From assembly GCA_041486185.1 (NCBI GenBank), contig JBGPKX010000273.1:1-8135 (forward strand): a stretch of DNA of 8,135 bases. The letters are read 5' to 3'. The notes under the pieces were generated by a model. That model made no database searches. It was given only the letters and a program-made list of their open reading frames with translations, and had not been told where the DNA came from. The DNA is from QHXW01 sp041486185 (GTDB taxonomy: Bacteria; Acidobacteriota; Terriglobia; Bryobacterales; Bryobacteraceae). The position numbers were made by a program, and so were the translations under genes. Below, one piece after another: positions 5,177 through 8,135 of the stretch; the first letter of the stretch is position 1, and each line of letters starts with the position of its first letter.

Positions 5177-5935
5177 CTACTTGAGTTCCGCCAGCGTTTT
5201 CTTGGGATCGGTGAACAATGCGGCGTCCACTTTATCCAGCACTCGCACGTCGCCCATGTTGATCGACATTTTTCCGCTGGTGTGGTTCTTGCCGAGTTTC
5301 ACGCCGTTGTAATCGCCATACTCCCAGTCCCACGCGCCCTTATCACCGCCTTGCAGCTTGAAATCCCAGTGCGTCATCAGGTGCGATTGCGAAGAGACGA
5401 ACGCGTCGTAGCGATCGCCGGGCGTCAAGCCCACATGGTCGAAAGTGAGCCGTACGACCTCGCCTTTGTCATTCCCCAGAGTCTTCGGGCCGAGGTACTG
5501 CAGGTTCACTCCCTGGTCGAGCCACTTCCATGGCATGGCCAGCCAGTACATGTCGTTGATGAAGGCTTCGTACGCATCCTTCACGGCTTTCGCGCCGGCG
5601 GGACCATCGAGTTTCTTGCCGTCTACGTAGGCTTCGCCTTTCTGGTCGTTGACGCTGAACAGTACCACGCGCAGCTTGCCGTCTTTGGTCTTATCGTCCA
5701 GGCGATAGCGGCCGGTCATCTTGTCCCAGAGGTGCGCGCGGTTCTCCACCACCTTTTGGCCGAGGTCGACGATGAAATCGAAGCGCACGAAATGCGCGGC
5801 GTACCAGGCCTTTTCGCCGCCCATGGCGTTCATCATGGTGCGGGCGATTTCTTCGGCTTTGGCATCGCGGTGCGGCTCGACAGCCGGAAGTTGCGAGGCC
5901 ATCAGGGTCAGGAGGGCAAGCGTGGCTCGGAACAT
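5177..5935 (-). CDS. Secreted LolA-like protein of unknown function
   Basis: A 252-residue protein with an N-terminal Sec signal (MFRATLALLTLMASQLPA, no lipobox). The mature start AEEIARTMMNAMGGEKAWYAA and the centre (YLGPKTLGNDKGEVVRLTF, VGLTPGDRYDAFV, SHLMTHWDFKLQGG) fit the shape of periplasmic LolA/LppX-like beta-barrel proteins that bind lipid acyl chains. I recognise the general pattern, not a characterised member, so no function is assigned. The start is supported by the signal peptide. No Shine-Dalgarno precedes the ATG; instead TATAAT lies six bases upstream, suggesting a leaderless transcript. The gene is monocistronic, convergent with dnaB, and preceded by IS debris. Confidence 0.8.
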   Translation of the reverse strand: MFRATLALLTLMASQLPAVEPHRDAKAEEIARTMMNAMGGEKAWYAAHFVRFDFIVDLGQKVVENRAHLWDKMTGRYRLDDKTKDGKLRVVLFSVNDQKGEAYVDGKKLDGPAGAKAVKDAYEAFINDMYWLAMPWKWLDQGVNLQYLGPKTLGNDKGEVVRLTFDHVGLTPGDRYDAFVSSQSHLMTHWDFKLQGGDKGAWDWEYGDYNGVKLGKNHTSGKMSINMGDVRVLDKVDAALFTDPKKTLAELK

Positions 5936-5941
5936 GAGCGC

Positions 5942-5947
5942 ATTATA
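5942..5947 (-). promoter_or_regulatory. Perfect -10 hexamer placed for leaderless transcription
   Basis: On the minus strand TATAAT is followed by GCGCTC and then the ATG at 5935-5933. A start site about seven bases after the hexamer falls on the A of the ATG. A -35 box is not recognisable at 16-18 bp (GC-rich sequence, no TTGACA). The missing ribosome-binding site agrees with this reading. Confidence 0.45.
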
Positions 5948-6104
5948 GCCCGCGCCAGAGCTGACGTGCGCGTTGGTGGTGTCCTAACAGTGCGGTGCTC
6001 CAAAACTTGACAGCCGGGTATAGACTGGGGGTGAAGGGGAACTCTTTCCTGCCAGGGGGGGCTCCCCACCTGCGGTATCGTTTGAATCGGCGCTCTGGAG
6101 GTAT
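5948..6104. other. Unassigned DNA between the secreted-protein gene and the transposase remnant
   Basis: No gene or clear repeat. It includes a G-rich run (~6054-6060) facing CTCCCC and an isolated TTGACA at 6007-6012 without a matching -10. The minus-strand frame stays open from the transposase remnant through this stretch, but the residues after FSK no longer resemble a transposase, so the element appears to be broken at about 6105. Confidence 0.4.
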
Positions 6105-6431
6105 TTTACTGAAGCTCAGAGTTAATCTCGTGAGCCGTCTGATCTGCATCCGCATCGTGAGATTCTGGCGTTCGATGTGGGACGTGCAAATGCGTTTGGG
6201 ATCGGGATCGCCGATGACTGGGACTCGCTCCGTCGAAACGACTTCGGCGGGGCTGTAGCGCGCTTCGCCATCCGTGCCTGCCCGGTACACCTTGATGAGT
6301 TGGGCGAAGTCTACGCGGTCGCTTAGCGTGTTCTCAATCGTGGTGGGATAGGTTCCGAAGCCATCGGCAGTCACCTGATACGTTTTCGGGGCGGTAGCCT
6401 GCCGCAAGGCAACAAAGCGGCAGATTACCAT
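6105..6431 (-). pseudogene. Remnant of an IS1-like family transposase (C-terminal catalytic half)
   Basis: The 109 codons from 6431 to 6105 read TYQVTADGFGTY, RVDFAQLIKVYRAGTDGEAR, YSPAEVVSTERVPVIGDPDP, RICTSHIERQNLTMRM and RRLTRLTLSFSK. This is the characteristic second half of a DDE transposase I know under IS1-family labels. The second acidic residue (D23 of the remnant, in TADGF) and the final glutamate (E87, in HIERQN) remain. The N-terminal part with the helix-turn-helix and first Asp is missing, as is the usual tail after FSKK that ends in a YNF...HKTLR...P-x-M-x-A block. TAA closes the frame about 14 codons upstream of the apparent Met. No terminal inverted repeats or target duplication can be picked out. 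Non-functional in transposition on its own. Confidence 0.75.
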
Positions 6432-6512
6432 CCATGTTGTCGAAGCGCAAGGGGAGGCTGCAATGTTTTGGATTATGGCTTCACAGACTAACGCACAAAC
6501 ACGAAGCGGCCG
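6432..6512. other. Short spacer downstream of guaA
   Basis: No gene. It probably includes more decayed transposase DNA: the minus strand continues with PLALRQHG in the remnant's frame up to a stop, with no clear family match. No intrinsic terminator for guaA (hairpin plus T-run on the minus strand) is present. Confidence 0.35.
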
Positions 6513-8135
6513 CTACTCCCACTCGATGGTGCCCGGCGGTTTGTGCGTGACGTCGTAGAACACGCCGCAGATTCCTTCCACTTCGAGCAGTTCGCCGGCC
6601 ATGCGGCGCAGCAGCGGCTCCTCCATGGAGACGGATTGCGCGGTCATGCCGTCGACTGAATGGACGGGGCGCAGCACTACGGAATCCGGCTGCGCGGCCG
6701 AGCCGACTGGGATCAGGACAACGGGAAACTGCCAGACTTTTTGGTCGTAGCCGCTTTCGTGGGAGATGCGGCGGACGATGGCATCGGCGCGGCGTAAAAT
6801 CGCCAGGCGCGCGGGCGATAGCGTGCTGGAGAAAACGCGCATGTCCGCCATGGGTGCGTGGCTCGCCACGCGCGCCACCACGCGATTGACGCCGCGGGTG
6901 CGGTTGATCAAATCGGTACCTTCGTTCTGCAGGCTGCCATCTTCCAGCGGGAAGCGATCAAAGGCAATCACCGCGGCATAACTGCGTTCATCGCCCTGCA
7001 CGCCCACCGAGCGGACCGGAAGTAAAAAGCCATCGGGGGTGCGCGAAACCGGCTGCTCGTTCGCGGCGCACAGGCAGCGGATGGCCAGGCCCGGCCCCGG
7101 AAACGGGTGGCGCTCCAGCACATCCTCGGCGATGCCCAGTTGACGGCCGATCTCGCGCACCTCGTCTTTATAGAACGAACTCAGCGGCTCCACGATGCGA
7201 TTGGCGGCCATCAGTTGCTGGATTCCGGCGACACGGTTGTGATGCGTCTTGATGACCGCCGCTTTTGCAGTGCCGCCGGATTCGATGGTGTCCGGGTAGA
7301 TGGTGCCCTGCCCGAGAATCCAGTGGCCGTCCAACAGGTGCCGCGATTCGATGATGCGCTCCTGCACGCGGACGAATTCTTCGCCGATGATCTTGCGTTT
7401 CTCCTCGGGATCGCGGACGGTGGCGAGTGGGCCCAGGAATTGCTGCTCCACATGCTCGATGGAAACCGTGCCGGCGCCCAGCGAGTCGAACATTTGCCTC
7501 ACAAACTCGGTTTCGCCCTCGCGCATCAAGCCGGTATCCACGTAGATTCCGCGCATGCGTCCGGCGCCGAGCGCCCGCAAACACAGGGTGAACGCGACGG
7601 TCGAATCCACGCCGCCGCTCACGAAGAAGAACACGTTGCGATCGCCCACGGTGCGCCGGATTTCTTCTTCCACGAGTGGAATGCGATTGCGCGGGTCCCA
7701 GTCCTTGACGCAGCCGCAGACATCGAACAGGAAATTGGCGAGGATGCGATTGCCCTCGGTGGTGTGGACTACCTCGGGGTGAAACTGGACACTATAGAGC
7801 CTGCGCGCGGGCGAGGCCATGGCGGCAATGGCGCAGGTGGAAGTTTTCCCGACCGCGGAAAATCCCGGAGGCAGGCCGGTGACCAGGTCGCGATGATTCA
7901 TCCAAACCTGCTGGCGCTCGGGCAGCCCGGAGAACAGCGGCGTTGCCGGCCCGCCGTTCACGTGGAGCGTGGCCAGGCCATACTCCCCTTTTTCGCCTTT
8001 CTGCACGACACCCCCGAGCAGGTGCGCCATCAACTGCTGGCCGTAGCAGATGCCCAGGACCGCGTGATGGTCGGCGAAAATTCGAGGATCGACGGTGGGA
8101 CTGCTGCTATCGTAGACGCTGCTGGGACCGCCGGA
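6513..8135 (-). CDS. guaA: GMP synthase (glutamine-hydrolysing), long form, 5' end beyond window
   Basis: Converts XMP to GMP with ATP and glutamine, the last step of de novo guanine nucleotide synthesis, in the cytosol. The visible 540 residues begin at SGGPSSVYD, so about 50 N-terminal residues lie past 8135. The class I amidotransferase domain has the catalytic Cys in GICYGQQ (codon at 8046-8048) and the His/Glu pair in QFHPEVV (~7771-7785). The ATP pyrophosphatase P-loop is SGGVDS (7602-7619), and HPFPGPGLAIR begins at 7109. The C-terminus is the family signature KPPGTIEWE. From HPFPGPGL to the end there are 198 residues, roughly 70 more than in E. coli GuaA. The extra part makes a second copy of the dimerisation unit, first FLLPVRSVGVQGD...GVNRVV and then FPVVLIPVG...VVLRPVHS...ICGVFYDV. 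This matches the human-type GMP synthase subclass. No guaB is visible. Confidence 0.96.
   Translation of the reverse strand, partial: SGGPSSVYDSSSPTVDPRIFADHHAVLGICYGQQLMAHLLGGVVQKGEKGEYGLATLHVNGGPATPLFSGLPERQQVWMNHRDLVTGLPPGFSAVGKTSTCAIAAMASPARRLYSVQFHPEVVHTTEGNRILANFLFDVCGCVKDWDPRNRIPLVEEEIRRTVGDRNVFFFVSGGVDSTVAFTLCLRALGAGRMRGIYVDTGLMREGETEFVRQMFDSLGAGTVSIEHVEQQFLGPLATVRDPEEKRKIIGEEFVRVQERIIESRHLLDGHWILGQGTIYPDTIESGGTAKAAVIKTHHNRVAGIQQLMAANRIVEPLSSFYKDEVREIGRQLGIAEDVLERHPFPGPGLAIRCLCAANEQPVSRTPDGFLLPVRSVGVQGDERSYAAVIAFDRFPLEDGSLQNEGTDLINRTRGVNRVVARVASHAPMADMRVFSSTLSPARLAILRRADAIVRRISHESGYDQKVWQFPVVLIPVGSAAQPDSVVLRPVHSVDGMTAQSVSMEEPLLRRMAGELLEVEGICGVFYDVTHKPPGTIEWE

Noticed and set aside
5282..6010. 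Long plus-strand frame over the secreted-protein gene
   Set aside because: The minus-strand reading has a signal peptide and family-like motifs; the plus-strand product is compositionally an antisense shadow and runs through the promoter region.

Overview
The window looks like chromosomal DNA from a GC-rich member of the Acidobacteriota, probably close to Solibacter/Bryobacterales. This rests on remembered family resemblance: a CusF-SCO fusion followed by a large TPR protein, the type of transposase remnant, and the dispersed GAGCCGCGA-type intergenic repeat. No taxonomic marker is present, so the assignment is an inference.

Layout: 1-240 is GC-rich, apparently non-coding DNA with short repeats. 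241-847 holds a tandem duplication of the 5' part of a copper-protein gene. The upstream copy has lost 93 bp in frame and survives as a 69-codon relic (302-511). The downstream copy leads into the intact gene (556-1494), a membrane-anchored CusF-like copper-binding domain fused to an SCO1/SenC domain. A secreted TPR protein (1494-3149) overlaps it by one base, so the two form a translationally coupled unit probably tied to periplasmic copper handling or respiratory-oxidase assembly. 3150-3732 is a structured intergenic region. It holds two abutting hairpins with a reverse-strand U-tract (candidate small RNA plus terminator), a dyad, a four-tract G-quadruplex motif on the minus strand, and a leader hairpin before dnaB.

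dnaB (3733-5100, +) encodes the replicative helicase. It converges on a secreted LolA-like protein of unknown role (5177-5935, -), which has a perfect TATAAT placed so that its mRNA would be leaderless. 5936-6512 is a mobile-element graveyard containing the C-terminal half of an IS1-like transposase (6105-6431, -). The window ends with guaA (6513 to beyond 8135, -), a GMP synthase of the long, human-like type with an extra ~70-residue dimerisation unit.

No defence island, CRISPR array, tRNA or rRNA is visible, and I do not see a clear new multi-gene system. The observations most worth following are the repeat-seeded duplication and decay of the copper-gene 5' end, the minus-strand RNA candidate, and the G-quadruplex/dyad block upstream of dnaB.
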